64,000 nucleotides of DNA from assembly GCA_937980205.1 (NCBI GenBank), contig CALJKW010000079.1, positions 248,001-312,000 of the forward strand, in the 5' to 3' direction. The position numbers and the translations under genes are program-made. The notes under the pieces are model-generated. The model was not told the origin of the DNA, searched no databases, and saw nothing but the letters and a program-made list of their open reading frames with translations. Positions 8,552 through 17,750 of this stretch are shown one piece after another; the stretch's first letter is position 1; each line of letters opens with the position of its first letter. The stretch comes from an uncultured Myxococcales bacterium. GTDB lineage: Bacteria > Myxococcota > Myxococcia > Myxococcales > Myxococcaceae.

Positions 8552-9285
8552 TACTTGACCTGCTCCTTCTTCCCGATCGTCTTCTCGCCGCCCGCCGACA
8601 CCTCGGACACCGGCGCGGGGCTGTTCAAGCCCATCTCCATCTTGAACTGCTTCACCAGCTCCTGGGCCTGGATCTTCTCCGCCTCTTCCTCGATGGCGAC
8701 GGCCTGGTGATCCACCGACTCGAGCGCCATGTTCATGCGCGCCTCGTTGACGGCGGTCTGCTCCTCGACCTTGCGGATCATCTCGTCGTGGGTGGCGTCG
8801 ATGCCGGCCACCTCGAACGACTCCATCGCGTCGGCGACCTTCGCCTGCCACTTCGCGCGGCGCGCGTCGCGGATCGCCGCCATCGCCTCGGCGGTCTTCT
8901 TGTCCTTCTCGCGCATGAACGCCTTCTTGACGTTCAGCGCCTTCTCGTAGGCCGCCTTCGCGGTCGCGAGCTGCTGCTCGTTTCGGGCGAGCGCGCTCTT
9001 CTCCATCTGCAGCCGCGTCGCGTACTGGGCCGCGAGGTCGTCACGGCCGGCGCTGATCGCCGCCTTCACCTTCGCGGTGAGATCGCCGACCTCGGCGCGG
9101 TACTTCTGGTTCTCCTTCTCGAGGAGCGTCTGGTTCGCACGAACCATCGCGATCGACTCGTTCATCTTCGGCACCTGGTCGTTCAGGTCCCGGATGTTCT
9201 GCTCGAGGATGAGCTCGGGGTCTTCGATGGAGCTCACGAAGAACCCCGCAAAGCTGCGCATCGCCCGCTTGAACCGTTCCCACAT
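8551..9285 (-). CDS. pspA: PspA/Vipp1 (IM30) family membrane-stress protein
   Basis: 244 residues, nearly all long charged helices, beginning with the amphipathic MWERFKRAMRSF helix that binds membranes, then EDPELILEQNIRDLNDQV, a standard PspA opening. The family assembles into ESCRT-III-like rods that protect or repair the inner membrane. The usual C-terminal helix is followed by a short extension ending in GKKEQVK. A good Shine-Dalgarno (AAGGAG) lies 10-12 bases before the ATG. Being in one transcription unit with an ABC exporter fits a membrane-stress function; no pspF-like activator is adjacent. Confidence 0.93.
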   Translation of the reverse strand: MWERFKRAMRSFAGFFVSSIEDPELILEQNIRDLNDQVPKMNESIAMVRANQTLLEKENQKYRAEVGDLTAKVKAAISAGRDDLAAQYATRLQMEKSALARNEQQLATAKAAYEKALNVKKAFMREKDKKTAEAMAAIRDARRAKWQAKVADAMESFEVAGIDATHDEMIRKVEEQTAVNEARMNMALESVDHQAVAIEEEAEKIQAQELVKQFKMEMGLNSPAPVSEVSAGGEKTIGKKEQVK

Positions 9286-9313
9286 GGCTTTCAGAGCTCC
9301 TTGGAAAAGATCT

Positions 9314-10579
9314 TCACGACTTTACACGCTTCCCCTCTGAACGGCTCGGAAGACCGACTCGTTCCCGCCCCGTTAACGCCGCCAGCGAGAAGCCTCCACC
9401 AAAGCGCAGTGATTCACTCTGGAAAGCGTTCGCCGCCAGCTTCAGCGCCACGAGGGCACACCCTGCAGTCATTGCGACGGTCAGCCCCACGTGCAAGGGG
9501 TGGGCGGCATCCAGCACCGTCGCCTTCACCAGCAGCGCCACGTTCAAGAGCGGGATGAGCGCCGTCAGCGCGTTCAGCTCGACCCCCGGCATCATGGCCA
9601 TCACCCCAGGCATCATCGCGGCGAGCAGCACGGGGGTCATGAGCGTCTGGCCCTCCTTGAACGTTCGAGCCAGCGACGCGATTGCGAGCGAGATGCCCGA
9701 GGCCAGCACCGCCGCGGGCACCAGGCACGCCGCGAGCGTGAGCACCTGCGTCAGGCCCAGCTTCATCGACACCGCGGCCGCCCCTTCGAGCTGCAGCCCG
9801 AACGCGAACGTCGCCCCCATCGCCCCGAGGTTCGCGAGCGCCGCCACCACCGCCGTCAGCGCCACCGCCACGAACTTCGCCTGCATCACGTCGAGCGGCT
9901 TCACCGGAGCCACCAGCAGCGTCTCGAGCGTCCCGCGCTCTTTTTCGCCCGCCGTCAGATCGACCGCCGGGTACAGGGCGCCGAGGAACAGCATCATCAT
10001 GAGCAGCACGGGAAAGAGCCGCGACGCGAGGTAGGGCCCCAGGTCCTTCTGGAAGTCGAGGTCGAGCTCGTCGCGCTTCACCGGCTCGGCGAAGGTCGCC
10101 GGCAGCTTCGCCTCTTCGAGCCGCGTCACCAGCGCCCCCTTCGAGACGTCGTCGAGGATCAGCCGCACCCGGTCGCGCCCTTCCACCGAGCGGTCCTGCC
10201 GCTTCGTGTAGACGATCGTGACGACGCCCTGCCCGTTCGCGCGCACCGCCTCGAACGCCCCCACCGGAGCATCCACGATCGCCGCCACGCTCTTCTCCCG
10301 CAGCGCGCTTTCGGCCTCGGCGCGCGCCATGCGCACGTACGTCGTGTGCAGCGGCGTCGGCCGCTCGGCGAGGAACCGCGCGGCGTCGTCGCTGCACACC
10401 GCCACCTTCAGCTCTTCCAGCGCGAGCCGCGCCTTCCCCGCCGTCATCACCACGCCCATCAAGATGATGGTCGCCGGGTAGAGCAGCACCGGCACCAGCA
10501 GCATCATCGCCAGCATGCGCCGGTCGCGGATGATGTCGACGACCTCCTTCTTGAGCAGCACCCTGACGCGTGCGTTCAC
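9314..10579 (-). CDS. NatB-type ABC-2 transporter permease
   Basis: 421 residues from GTG 10579, which overlaps the ATPase stop as GTGA. The protein has one N-terminal TM at about residues 22-42, a large extracytoplasmic domain, then five or six TM segments in the C-terminal half. The GEKERGTLETLL motif is diagnostic of NatB/ABC-2 permeases (Na+ efflux or antibiotic export in characterised members). The open frame continues far upstream of GTG 10579, but that part is antisense-like noise over the ATPase gene in another frame. It works with the ATPase at 10576-11307. Confidence 0.92.
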   Translation of the reverse strand: MNARVRVLLKKEVVDIIRDRRMLAMMLLVPVLLYPATIILMGVVMTAGKARLALEELKVAVCSDDAARFLAERPTPLHTTYVRMARAEAESALREKSVAAIVDAPVGAFEAVRANGQGVVTIVYTKRQDRSVEGRDRVRLILDDVSKGALVTRLEEAKLPATFAEPVKRDELDLDFQKDLGPYLASRLFPVLLMMMLFLGALYPAVDLTAGEKERGTLETLLVAPVKPLDVMQAKFVAVALTAVVAALANLGAMGATFAFGLQLEGAAAVSMKLGLTQVLTLAACLVPAAVLASGISLAIASLARTFKEGQTLMTPVLLAAMMPGVMAMMPGVELNALTALIPLLNVALLVKATVLDAAHPLHVGLTVAMTAGCALVALKLAANAFQSESLRFGGGFSLAALTGRERVGLPSRSEGKRVKS

Positions 10580-11307
10580 GGCTCGTCGACCCCCGCGAAG
10601 TGCAGGAAGGCTCCGGTCAGCGACGGCTGCCCGCTCTGCTTCCGCAGCTCTTCGGGCGAGCCCTCCGCCACCACCCGGCCCTCGCGCAGGAAGCAGATGC
10701 GCGTGCAGAGGAACTCGGCCTCCTCCATGCGATGCGTCGAGAACAGCACCGCCTTTCCGCGCGCCCGCGCCCCGGTCACCAGGTGGAGAATGTCGCGCGC
10801 CGCCAGCGGGTCGAGCGTCGCCGTCGGCTCGTCGAGCACGTAGGCCGGAGGGTCCGCCACCAGCGCGCGCGCGATCGACACGCGCTGCTTCTGCCCGCTC
10901 GACATCGTGCCGCAGCGCTGCTCGAGAAACGCGCCGAGCTCGAGCTCCTTCGACAGCTCGTCGACGCGCGCCCGAAGCCGCGCCTCGTCGAGCCCGTACA
11001 GCTTGCCGAACGTCTCGATCACCTCGCGCGCGGTGAGCCGCTCGTACAGCCCCGTGCTCGCGGTCATGAAGCCCAGCCGAGCGCGGGCCTCGAGCGGGCG
11101 CTCCTGCACGTCGATGCCGTCGATCAGCGCGCGCCCCGCGTGCGGCGTGATGAGGCCCGCCAGCATGCGCAGCGTCGTCGTCTTGCCCGCGCCGTTCGGC
11201 CCGAGCAGCCCGACCACCTCGCCGGGAGAGACCGTCAGCGACACCCCGTCGACGACGCGCTTCGCGCCGAAGCTCTTCTGAAGGCCGCTGAGCTCGATCG
11301 TGGGAAT
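10576..11307 (-). CDS. NatA-type ABC transporter ATPase with no standard start codon
   Basis: Walker A GPNGAGKTTT, signature MSSGQKQR, Walker B YVLDEP and H-loop STHR are all intact. The family N-terminus (TIELSGLQKSFGAKRVVDGVSL) is in frame upstream of the first GTG at 11244, so starting there would remove the first beta-strands. In frame, only ATT at 11307 follows the nearest stop, 10 bases after the upstream gene. Removing one C near 11308 would join GTG 11314 as MKIPTIEL. Either an ATT start, a one-base sequence error or a true frameshift is present. It pairs with the NatB-type permease. Confidence 0.85.
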   Translation of the reverse strand: MPTIELSGLQKSFGAKRVVDGVSLTVSPGEVVGLLGPNGAGKTTTLRMLAGLITPHAGRALIDGIDVQERPLEARARLGFMTASTGLYERLTAREVIETFGKLYGLDEARLRARVDELSKELELGAFLEQRCGTMSSGQKQRVSIARALVADPPAYVLDEPTATLDPLAARDILHLVTGARARGKAVLFSTHRMEEAEFLCTRICFLREGRVVAEGSPEELRKQSGQPSLTGAFLHFAGVDEP

Positions 11308-11317
11308 GCTTCACGTC

Positions 11318-13294
11318 TTACCGCGCCGGCGAGATTTTCACGTACGGCGAATACGCCGGCAGCCGGTACCCCAGCGGAGCGGTGCCCCACGCGACGTCGG
11401 GCTGCGCGTCCTGCTGGATGTTGAAGCTCATCTCGTACAGGCCGGTCGGGATGCGCAGGTAGTAGTTGTCGGAGCCGCCGGGGAAGCCCCAGACCCAGCC
11501 GCTGCGATCACCGTGACGCTGCATGTGCAGCTGCACGTCGTCGCCGCCGAGGTTGTCGGGAATCGTCTTGCCGCCGAGGCGAATCGGGCCGCGCACCGGC
11601 ACCGTGTCGTAGATGAGGTCGGCCACCTGGTCCTCGAACAGCTCGAGGCGCGACACCAGCCGCTCGCGGCCCGACGCGTGGTTCGGGTACGTCTGGCGGT
11701 TGATGATGAAGTACACCTCGTACGCGCCCTTCGGTGCTCGGATGCGGAACTCGCCGTCCGGCGCCGTGTAGATGCGGCGCGAGAACGACTGATCTGCCTG
11801 GCGCAGGATCACCGTGCCGGCCTCCTGGCCGAACGGCGGCGGCTGGCCGTCGATGAGCAGCTTGCCGGTGAAGGTGGCGGTCTCGATCACGATCGGCAGC
11901 GACGACGGCTTGTCGATCTCCATGCGCACCGCGACGCGCATGAAGCCGTCGACCAGATCGGGCGCGAGATCGTCGCTCAGCATGATCGCCACGAAGTAGA
12001 TGCCCGGGAACGCGCGCAGCGTGAACGAGCCCGAGTCGAGCGGGACCTTGTAGTAGACGAAGAACCACGGGTCGGTCGCGTTCGCGAACGCGTACATGTA
12101 CAGCGTCCAGTCGTAGCCGGGGTTCACCATCGGCGACTGGCCGTCGATCGTGATGCCGCCTTCGATCGGCACCGTCGTGAAGTTCTTCGAGATGGTCGCG
12201 TTCTGGTTGAGGTCGACCTGCTGCGCGACCTGCTTGTTGAACACCTGCGCCGGCATGTGCTTGTCCGGAATCGAGTCGAAGCTCAGCGTGACGCTGTACT
12301 TGCCCTTCGGCAGCAGCGAGTGGAAGCCCGCGAGGCCGCCCTCGTGGTGCGTGCGCGCGACCACCGTCTGCTCGCCGCTCGGCGTGTAGTTCAGCTCGAA
12401 GTCGTCGCCCGGCTTGCGGTCGGCGAGCGGCATGCCGTCGACGGTGATGGTGCCCTCGAGCTCGCTCGCCGGCACGTTGATGTCGAACATCGAGTGATCC
12501 TTGAGCTGGAAGCTCCAGGTCAGCGGGTAGTCGACCAGCTCGGTGCCCTGCAGCGCCGGAGGCGGCGTGTTCAACAGCAGCGCCATCGTGCCGTCGATCA
12601 ACGCCAGCTCGTAGGCGCCGCCGACGCTCGTCGAGCCCGCGTGCTGATCAGGCGGAATGCCGGCCGCGCGAATGTAGACGTCCGGCGGGAACGTCACGCC
12701 GCGGAACGGCAGGCCACCGAAGAACGCTCCGCCGCGCAGGCGGTGCGAGCTGACGGCGAGATCGCGCTGCTGATCTTTCGCCATGTCGATGAAGCCGAAC
12801 TCCTGGAAGCCTTTGTGGTTCGGCCAGATGCCGTCCGGGTGGTACTTGAGGACGTCGTACCGGCTGCGCATCACCTTCACGTCGTAGCGGCCGAACTCGT
12901 CGACCGGCCGGAGGATGCGCGAGTCCCACTGCGCCGCCTCGAACAGGATCTCGGCGTTGCCCTGCACCGGCTGGTTGTTGAGCGTCGCGGTGCCCTTGAG
13001 CTCGCGCAGCGCCACGCAGATGCCCCACGTCACCGTGTACTCGCCGCCGTCGCGCGGCACGCCCGCGTACGACTCCTCGGGGCACGGCTCGCCCGCGTAG
13101 CGATCGAGGAAGATGTAGCCGGCGTCTTCCTGCCGCATCCACGGGGGCACTTCCGGGCCCGCATCGAGCTTGCCCGCATCGGGCTTCACGACCGGCGTGG
13201 AGCCGTCGGGAATGTCCACGGGCTGGCGGCACGCCGCCCCCGCCACCACCGCCAGAACGACCAAAACTCGCAGGAGCACGTTCAAATGAGACAC
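11318..13294 (-). CDS. Large lipoprotein with repeated beta-sandwich modules
   Basis: 658 residues. The signal peptide ends in VVAGAAC; the next residue is Arg. After a Pro/Asp linker, at least five modules recur with the pattern G-x-(I/L)-x-(I/V)-(D/N)-G (for example GTITVDGMP, GGITIDGQS, GKLLIDGQP, GPIRLGGK), each followed by a Y-V or F-x-V strand. This resembles carboxypeptidase-regulatory/transthyretin-like domains found in surface proteins. The start is GTG 13294; later GTG or TTG codons are also possible as none has a clear Shine-Dalgarno. It heads the operon with the ABC exporter and pspA. Confidence 0.85.
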   Translation of the reverse strand: MSHLNVLLRVLVVLAVVAGAACRQPVDIPDGSTPVVKPDAGKLDAGPEVPPWMRQEDAGYIFLDRYAGEPCPEESYAGVPRDGGEYTVTWGICVALRELKGTATLNNQPVQGNAEILFEAAQWDSRILRPVDEFGRYDVKVMRSRYDVLKYHPDGIWPNHKGFQEFGFIDMAKDQQRDLAVSSHRLRGGAFFGGLPFRGVTFPPDVYIRAAGIPPDQHAGSTSVGGAYELALIDGTMALLLNTPPPALQGTELVDYPLTWSFQLKDHSMFDINVPASELEGTITVDGMPLADRKPGDDFELNYTPSGEQTVVARTHHEGGLAGFHSLLPKGKYSVTLSFDSIPDKHMPAQVFNKQVAQQVDLNQNATISKNFTTVPIEGGITIDGQSPMVNPGYDWTLYMYAFANATDPWFFVYYKVPLDSGSFTLRAFPGIYFVAIMLSDDLAPDLVDGFMRVAVRMEIDKPSSLPIVIETATFTGKLLIDGQPPPFGQEAGTVILRQADQSFSRRIYTAPDGEFRIRAPKGAYEVYFIINRQTYPNHASGRERLVSRLELFEDQVADLIYDTVPVRGPIRLGGKTIPDNLGGDDVQLHMQRHGDRSGWVWGFPGGSDNYYLRIPTGLYEMSFNIQQDAQPDVAWGTAPLGYRLPAYSPYVKISPAR

Positions 13295-13366
13295 CGATAG
13301 CCGAGTGGCAGGAAGGGCCTCCTCCCTAGCGCGGGTGTGGCCAGGTACGCAAGACGATGGCCATGA

Positions 13367-13396
13367 CCGAAGTTGCGGAAATCACGCAACGTTCGG
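13367..13396. other. Hairpin between two minus-strand genes
   Basis: CCGAAGTTGCG at 13367-13377 pairs with 13385-13396 (one bulged G) around a 7-base loop. It lies about 30 bases after the stop of the protease gene and 70 bases before the start of the next gene. There is no T-run, so it may be a weak terminator or an mRNA-end structure. The rest of the 131-base gap shows nothing. Confidence 0.35.
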
Positions 13397-13425
13397 CGAT
13401 CCGACCCGGGCAACCACGTCACCCG

Positions 13426-15594
13426 TTAGCGCGCTGGCAATGGAACCACGAGGCGCGCCGCATCGAGCCCGTTCGACAGCGAAAGCTCGAGCTTCCCGTC
13501 ACCCAGGCCGTCCGTGCGGATCCGCCCCGTGCCGCCGGTCAGCCCGAGCGCCAGCGTCGTCCGCTCGTTCGAGCCCGAGGCCAGGTGCGCGACCGCGAGC
13601 ACCGGCTGCAGCGAAGCGTCCCAGTCCACCAGCAGCTCGACGTCCGACAGGCGCGTCACGCGCACGCGCGGGGCGGCGTCGACCGGCAGCACCGCGCGCT
13701 GCGACAGCACCACCGCGCCGCCGACCTGAACCTCGATCGCCGCGATGGGCCCGAGGTCCTCGACGAGCGCGAAGAAGCTGTGCTCCGGAGCATCGAGGTC
13801 GGCGATCTCGTGCGCTTCGATCGGCACCACCCGCTCGCGGCCGTCGGCGAACTTCACCTTCAAGGTGCGCCCGGTGAAGGGCACCTCGGCCGTGGGCAAC
13901 CGCGTCAGCACGCGGTGCACCGGGCGCAGCTTCACGCCGTTCAGGGTGAACCGCCCCGACACCGCCACCGCCGTCACGTACGGAGCCGACGTCGCCGGCG
14001 CGATGTACGGCTGCGCTTCCAGGAACCGCTGCACCGCCCGGTAGTTGTAGTCGCTGATCCACTCGGGGTTGCAGTAGCTCATCAGGTCGACGAACGACGC
14101 CGGGTTGATCAGCCGCCGCGTGACCGCGTCGTAGCCCCAGGAGCCCAGGCGCGCGCCCGCGTACGGGTAGTTCGGATCGGGCCCCGCCGCGCCGCCGCAC
14201 GGCGCGTGGTTGCGGCCCATGTTGTGCCCCAGCTCGTGCTGCGCCGTCTGAATCGAGTCGTCGCGACCGACCGACGCCTCCTGCCCGATGTAGCCGATGC
14301 CCGCGACGCCCGACGCGTACGTCACGCGCACGAAGCCGTAGTAGTTGCGGTTGCTGCCGTCCATCTGGCGCAGCTGGGCGATGTCGTCGAGCAGGTCGGC
14401 CCACCCCGCCGTGCCGCCCGCGGTGAGCGTGCCGCCGTACGAGTACGGCGCGCGCGTCTGCGAGCTCACGCCCTTCATCGGCCACACGCGCGAGAGCGGG
14501 CCGTCGAGGTTCGTCACCGTCGGCATCGTGCCCTGGTGCACCACCGGCACCGCGGTGAGCTGCATCTCGGTCGCGCGGCCCACGTTCGGCCGCAGCACCT
14601 GCATGTTGTTCTGCTCGTCGGTCTCGGGCAGCGCGTCGGCGGCGTCGATCTTCAGCGTCAGCTCGACGTTCGGCTCGATCCACGTCGCGGGCACGGTCAC
14701 CGTCCACTGCTGCGTCAGATCCGCCGGGGCCTCCATCATCGGCGCGGTCGCAGGGCCGGTGAGCGTGAGCTTGCCGAGGTCCGTCGTGCCGAGCTTGCCG
14801 GTGACCTCGGCCGTCACGCCCATCAGCCCCGCGCGGTCGGCGAGCACGTGCACGCGCAGCAGCGCCGGCTTCTGCCCCACCAGCTTCAGGTCCGTGAGGA
14901 TGACCGACTGGCCCCACTCGACCTTCGAGATGCGCACGTCGCCGACCGGCATCACCGCGGTCAGCGTCACGCTGCGCGTCGTCGTGTTGCCGAACGAGTC
15001 GGTCACGGTCAGCGTCACCGTCACCGTGCCCGGCTGCTGCACCGTCCACGAGCCCGGGTTCGCGCAGTCGACCGGCATGTCGTTCAGCTTGCAGGTCAGC
15101 GCGTCGCCTTCCGGATCCGAGAGGCGCCACGTCAGCGTCGTCGTGAACGGCGCACCGCCGCGCACCACGGAGGCCGTGAAGTCCTCGATGACCGGCGGGT
15201 CGTTCGGCCGCACCTCGAGCGTGATGGGGATCGTCGTGTTCACCGACGCGCCGTCGGGGTCGCTCGCGATCGCCTTGAGCGTGAACGTGCCCGCCGTCGT
15301 GTAGCGGAACGTCACCTGCCGCGGCGTCAGGCAGTCGGAGACCGTCATGCCCTGCTCGCCCGTGCCCGGCTCGATGTTGCACATCGCCGGCTTCTCGCCC
15401 GGGTGAACCACCTCGAGCTGGCAGGTGACGTCGACCGGCGCGAAGCCCGTCGTCGGCGTGCAGTCGAGCTTCACGATGCGCGGCGCGGTCGCCGGCAGCA
15501 TCGGCGGCGGCTTGTCCGCCTCGCCGAGCTCGCCCACGACTCCGTCACAGGCGCAGATCAAGATGAGCGTCGAGGTGAGCGGCGCGCGAAGCAC
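13426..15594 (-). CDS. Metzincin-type zinc metalloprotease lipoprotein (M66-like)
   Basis: 722 residues from GTG 15594. The short signal (LRAPLTSTLILICAC) suggests a lipoprotein whose mature Cys is followed by Asp. Residues about 40-230 contain two PKD/Ig-like domains, next a CARDB-like stretch (PALLRVHV...ELTLKIDA), then the catalytic domain. Zinc motif HELGHNMGRNH at 453-463 matches HExxHxxGxxH exactly, and a Met-turn-like DLMSYC follows. The nearest known pattern is peptidase M66 (StcE-type mucin/glycoprotein protease). A C-terminal domain of about 180 residues has more beta-strands. It may attack prey or matrix glycoproteins, but substrate is not shown by the sequence. Confidence 0.88.
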   Translation of the reverse strand: MLRAPLTSTLILICACDGVVGELGEADKPPPMLPATAPRIVKLDCTPTTGFAPVDVTCQLEVVHPGEKPAMCNIEPGTGEQGMTVSDCLTPRQVTFRYTTAGTFTLKAIASDPDGASVNTTIPITLEVRPNDPPVIEDFTASVVRGGAPFTTTLTWRLSDPEGDALTCKLNDMPVDCANPGSWTVQQPGTVTVTLTVTDSFGNTTTRSVTLTAVMPVGDVRISKVEWGQSVILTDLKLVGQKPALLRVHVLADRAGLMGVTAEVTGKLGTTDLGKLTLTGPATAPMMEAPADLTQQWTVTVPATWIEPNVELTLKIDAADALPETDEQNNMQVLRPNVGRATEMQLTAVPVVHQGTMPTVTNLDGPLSRVWPMKGVSSQTRAPYSYGGTLTAGGTAGWADLLDDIAQLRQMDGSNRNYYGFVRVTYASGVAGIGYIGQEASVGRDDSIQTAQHELGHNMGRNHAPCGGAAGPDPNYPYAGARLGSWGYDAVTRRLINPASFVDLMSYCNPEWISDYNYRAVQRFLEAQPYIAPATSAPYVTAVAVSGRFTLNGVKLRPVHRVLTRLPTAEVPFTGRTLKVKFADGRERVVPIEAHEIADLDAPEHSFFALVEDLGPIAAIEVQVGGAVVLSQRAVLPVDAAPRVRVTRLSDVELLVDWDASLQPVLAVAHLASGSNERTTLALGLTGGTGRIRTDGLGDGKLELSLSNGLDAARLVVPLPAR

Positions 15595-15708
15595 GGCGGC
15601 GGACGTTGCATCGCCCAAGCCGCCAATTCGGGCCGTGGTTTCGACCACTTGCCCTGGCTCGGAGCCGCCACGCTCCACTCTTCATGCGCACTTCAGTGGG
15701 CAGTTGCG

Positions 15709-17043
15709 CTAGTCGCGCAAGGTCTCGGCCACCCGATCACCGGCTTCACGCGCCGCGTCGAGCACCGCCGCTTCGTCGAAACAGAGCACCTCGCGCTCGC
15801 GCATCAGCACGCGCCCGTCGACCAGCACGTCGCGCACGTCCTCCGAGCGGCCCGAGTAGACGAGCGCCGAGACCGGATCATCTCCGTTCGGAGTCGCGTG
15901 CGCCCCCGACAGCTCGACCGTCACGAGGTCGGCCTTCTTGCCCGGCTCGATCGAGCCCACCTCGTCCTGCAGCCCGAGCGCGCGCGCGCCGCCGAGCGTC
16001 GCGAGCTCGAGCACCGTGGCGGCGCTCATCGACGTCGGCCCGGTGCGCGGCTTGTGCATCAGCGCGGCGAGCCGCATCTCCACGAAGATGTCGAGGTTGT
16101 TCGAGCACGGCGCTCCGTCGGCGCCGAGCGCGACGCTCACACCGTCGGCGAGCAGCTCGGGGATCTTCGCGTAGCCGCTCGCGAGCTTCAGGTTCGAGCT
16201 GGGGCAGTGGCACACGCTCGTGCGGGTCTCTTTCAACAGCCGCTGCTCCTGGGCCGTCAGCCACACGCAGTGCGCGAGCGTCGTCGCCTCGCCGAGCAGG
16301 CCGAGGTGATGGAAGTAGCTCACGTTGTCCATGCCCGTCTTCGAGCGCACGACGTCGCACTCGGTCGGGTTCTCGCTCGCGTGCGTGTGGATGCGGGCGC
16401 CCGTCTCGCGGCTCTTCTGCGCGACCTCGCGCAAGAGCCCTTCGGTGCACGACAGCACGAAGCGCGGCGCGAACGCGTAGCGCAGCCGGCCGTTCTCCTT
16501 GCCGTGCCAGGTCTTCAACAGGCGCATCGACTCGGCGAGCGAGTCGGCGGTGGTCTCGCGCAGCCCCGCGGGCACGCCCTGGCCGCTGTCCATCATGGCC
16601 TTGCCGCCGGTGAGCCGGAACCCGCAGTCGCGCGCCGACTCGAACACGGCGTCGTAGTGACGCGTGGTGCCCATGTCGAGCGCGGCGGTGGCTCCGCTCT
16701 TGATGAGCTCGAGGAAGGTGAGGTCTGCGGACGCGCGCATCGACCGGGCGTCGTGCGCGGCCTCGAACGGCCAGATGCGCTCGCGCAGCCAGTCGAGCAG
16801 CTCGTAGCCGTCGGCGCGGTTGCGGCACAGCGTCTGGCACGCGTGCAGGTGCGCGTGAATGAAGCCCGGCAACAGCAGCCGGCCGCGCGCGTCGATCACC
16901 TGCCGGAAGCCGCGCATGTTGCCGCGCGTGGGCATGCCCACCTTCGCGATGCGACCGTCCTCGATGACGACCTCTGCGCCATGGAGCACCTCGCGGGACG
17001 CGTTCATCGTGACGACGATCGCGTTCTGAATCACCTGCTCCAT
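15709..17043 (-). CDS. Amidohydrolase of the ATZ/TRZ, MTA/SAH deaminase type
   Basis: 444 residues from ATG 17043. The metal sites are complete: HAHLH at about 63-67, HTHASEN, the LAHCVWL histidine, and the GADGAPCSNN aspartate. This is the cytosine-deaminase-like branch that includes MtaD (5-methylthioadenosine/S-adenosylhomocysteine deaminase) and chlorohydrolases; deamination of a purine nucleoside is the most likely activity. A GTG 24 bases upstream is a possible earlier start. The gene is not tightly linked to the protease downstream (about 115 bases) and is divergent from the secreted NTF2-like gene. Confidence 0.9.
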   Translation of the reverse strand: MEQVIQNAIVVTMNASREVLHGAEVVIEDGRIAKVGMPTRGNMRGFRQVIDARGRLLLPGFIHAHLHACQTLCRNRADGYELLDWLRERIWPFEAAHDARSMRASADLTFLELIKSGATAALDMGTTRHYDAVFESARDCGFRLTGGKAMMDSGQGVPAGLRETTADSLAESMRLLKTWHGKENGRLRYAFAPRFVLSCTEGLLREVAQKSRETGARIHTHASENPTECDVVRSKTGMDNVSYFHHLGLLGEATTLAHCVWLTAQEQRLLKETRTSVCHCPSSNLKLASGYAKIPELLADGVSVALGADGAPCSNNLDIFVEMRLAALMHKPRTGPTSMSAATVLELATLGGARALGLQDEVGSIEPGKKADLVTVELSGAHATPNGDDPVSALVYSGRSEDVRDVLVDGRVLMREREVLCFDEAAVLDAAREAGDRVAETLRD

Positions 17044-17093
17044 GTCGCGCGCGGGTGGGCTTACCACGCAGTCCCACGGCAGGAACGTTTTCG

Positions 17094-17122
17094 TTGACGC
17101 ACGGGGGGTGGGGAGCTACCTC
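17094..17122 (+). promoter_or_regulatory. Sigma-70-like promoter for the NTF2-like gene
   Basis: TTGACG at 17094-17099, a 17-base spacer and TACCTC at 17117-17122. The -35 box is strong and the spacing ideal; the -10 box keeps only its TA. Predicted transcription start is about 17129, giving a leader of roughly 38 bases before the ATG at 17167. Confidence 0.5.
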
Positions 17123-17166
17123 GCAAAGCCGTCGTTCAAACCCGTTTCTTTCGAGGGGTCCCCTAC

Positions 17167-17727
17167 ATGAAGAAGCTGCTGATCCTGGCCGTGCTCGCCT
17201 GTGCGTCGTTCGCCTTCGCCGAAGACGCGAAGCCCGCAGAGAACCCGATGGCGCAGTGGAAGCCCAAGAAGGTGACCAAGAAGGACACCAAGGGCATCGA
17301 CGCGCTGTACAAGACGGCCGACGAGGCCTGGAAGAAGGGTGACCTCGCCGCGGCCGAGGCGCTGCACGACTTCCCCGTCTACATGATGACCGACAACGCG
17401 GCCGGCGTCGTGTCGGGCGGCGAGTGGACGAAGGATCAGTGGAACCAGTACATGAAGCCCGCCTTCGAGAACATGCCGAAGGACGCGAAGATGTCGCGCA
17501 AGGTGAAGGCGACCTTCGTCACCGAGACGATCGCGTTCGTCGAGGAGAACAACACGATGACCATCGGCAAGGGCAAGCCCGAGACCTGGACGTCGGCGTC
17601 GATCGTCATCCTCAAGGACGGCAAGTGGATGTTCAAGGGCGGCGCCGAGGGCGGCTGGGGCGACATGATGGGCGAGAAGAAGACCGAGGCCGCGCACGAG
17701 GGCGGCACGAAGACCGCGCAGAAGTAA
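17167..17727 (+). CDS. Secreted NTF2/SnoaL-like protein
   Basis: 186 residues with a clean Sec signal peptide (MKKLLILAVLACASFAFA, cut before EDAK). The mature protein has the helix-then-sheet pattern of the NTF2-like fold (IDALYKTADEAW helix, FVTETIAFVEE, TWTSASIVILKDGKWMF), as in DUF4440/SnoaL-like proteins, which often bind small ligands; no catalytic residues are assignable. The tail is Lys/Glu/His rich. Shine-Dalgarno GAGGGG sits about 9 bases before the ATG. With its own promoter and a strong terminator it is a single-gene unit, likely highly expressed. Confidence 0.87.
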   Translation: MKKLLILAVLACASFAFAEDAKPAENPMAQWKPKKVTKKDTKGIDALYKTADEAWKKGDLAAAEALHDFPVYMMTDNAAGVVSGGEWTKDQWNQYMKPAFENMPKDAKMSRKVKATFVTETIAFVEENNTMTIGKGKPETWTSASIVILKDGKWMFKGGAEGGWGDMMGEKKTEAAHEGGTKTAQK

Positions 17728-17750
17728 TTCGCCGACCGAAGTGATTTTCC

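Noticed and set aside
9314..11314. A 666-codon frame that seems to fuse the ATPase region with the NatB permease
   Set aside because: Its first 245 codons are an out-of-frame reading of the ATPase gene; the permease starts at GTG 10579.
13357..17097. A 1246-codon open frame antisense to the protease and amidohydrolase genes
   Set aside because: It is His/Arg/Ala-rich low-complexity translation typical of the reverse frame of high-GC genes, with no domain, while the opposite strand carries recognisable families.
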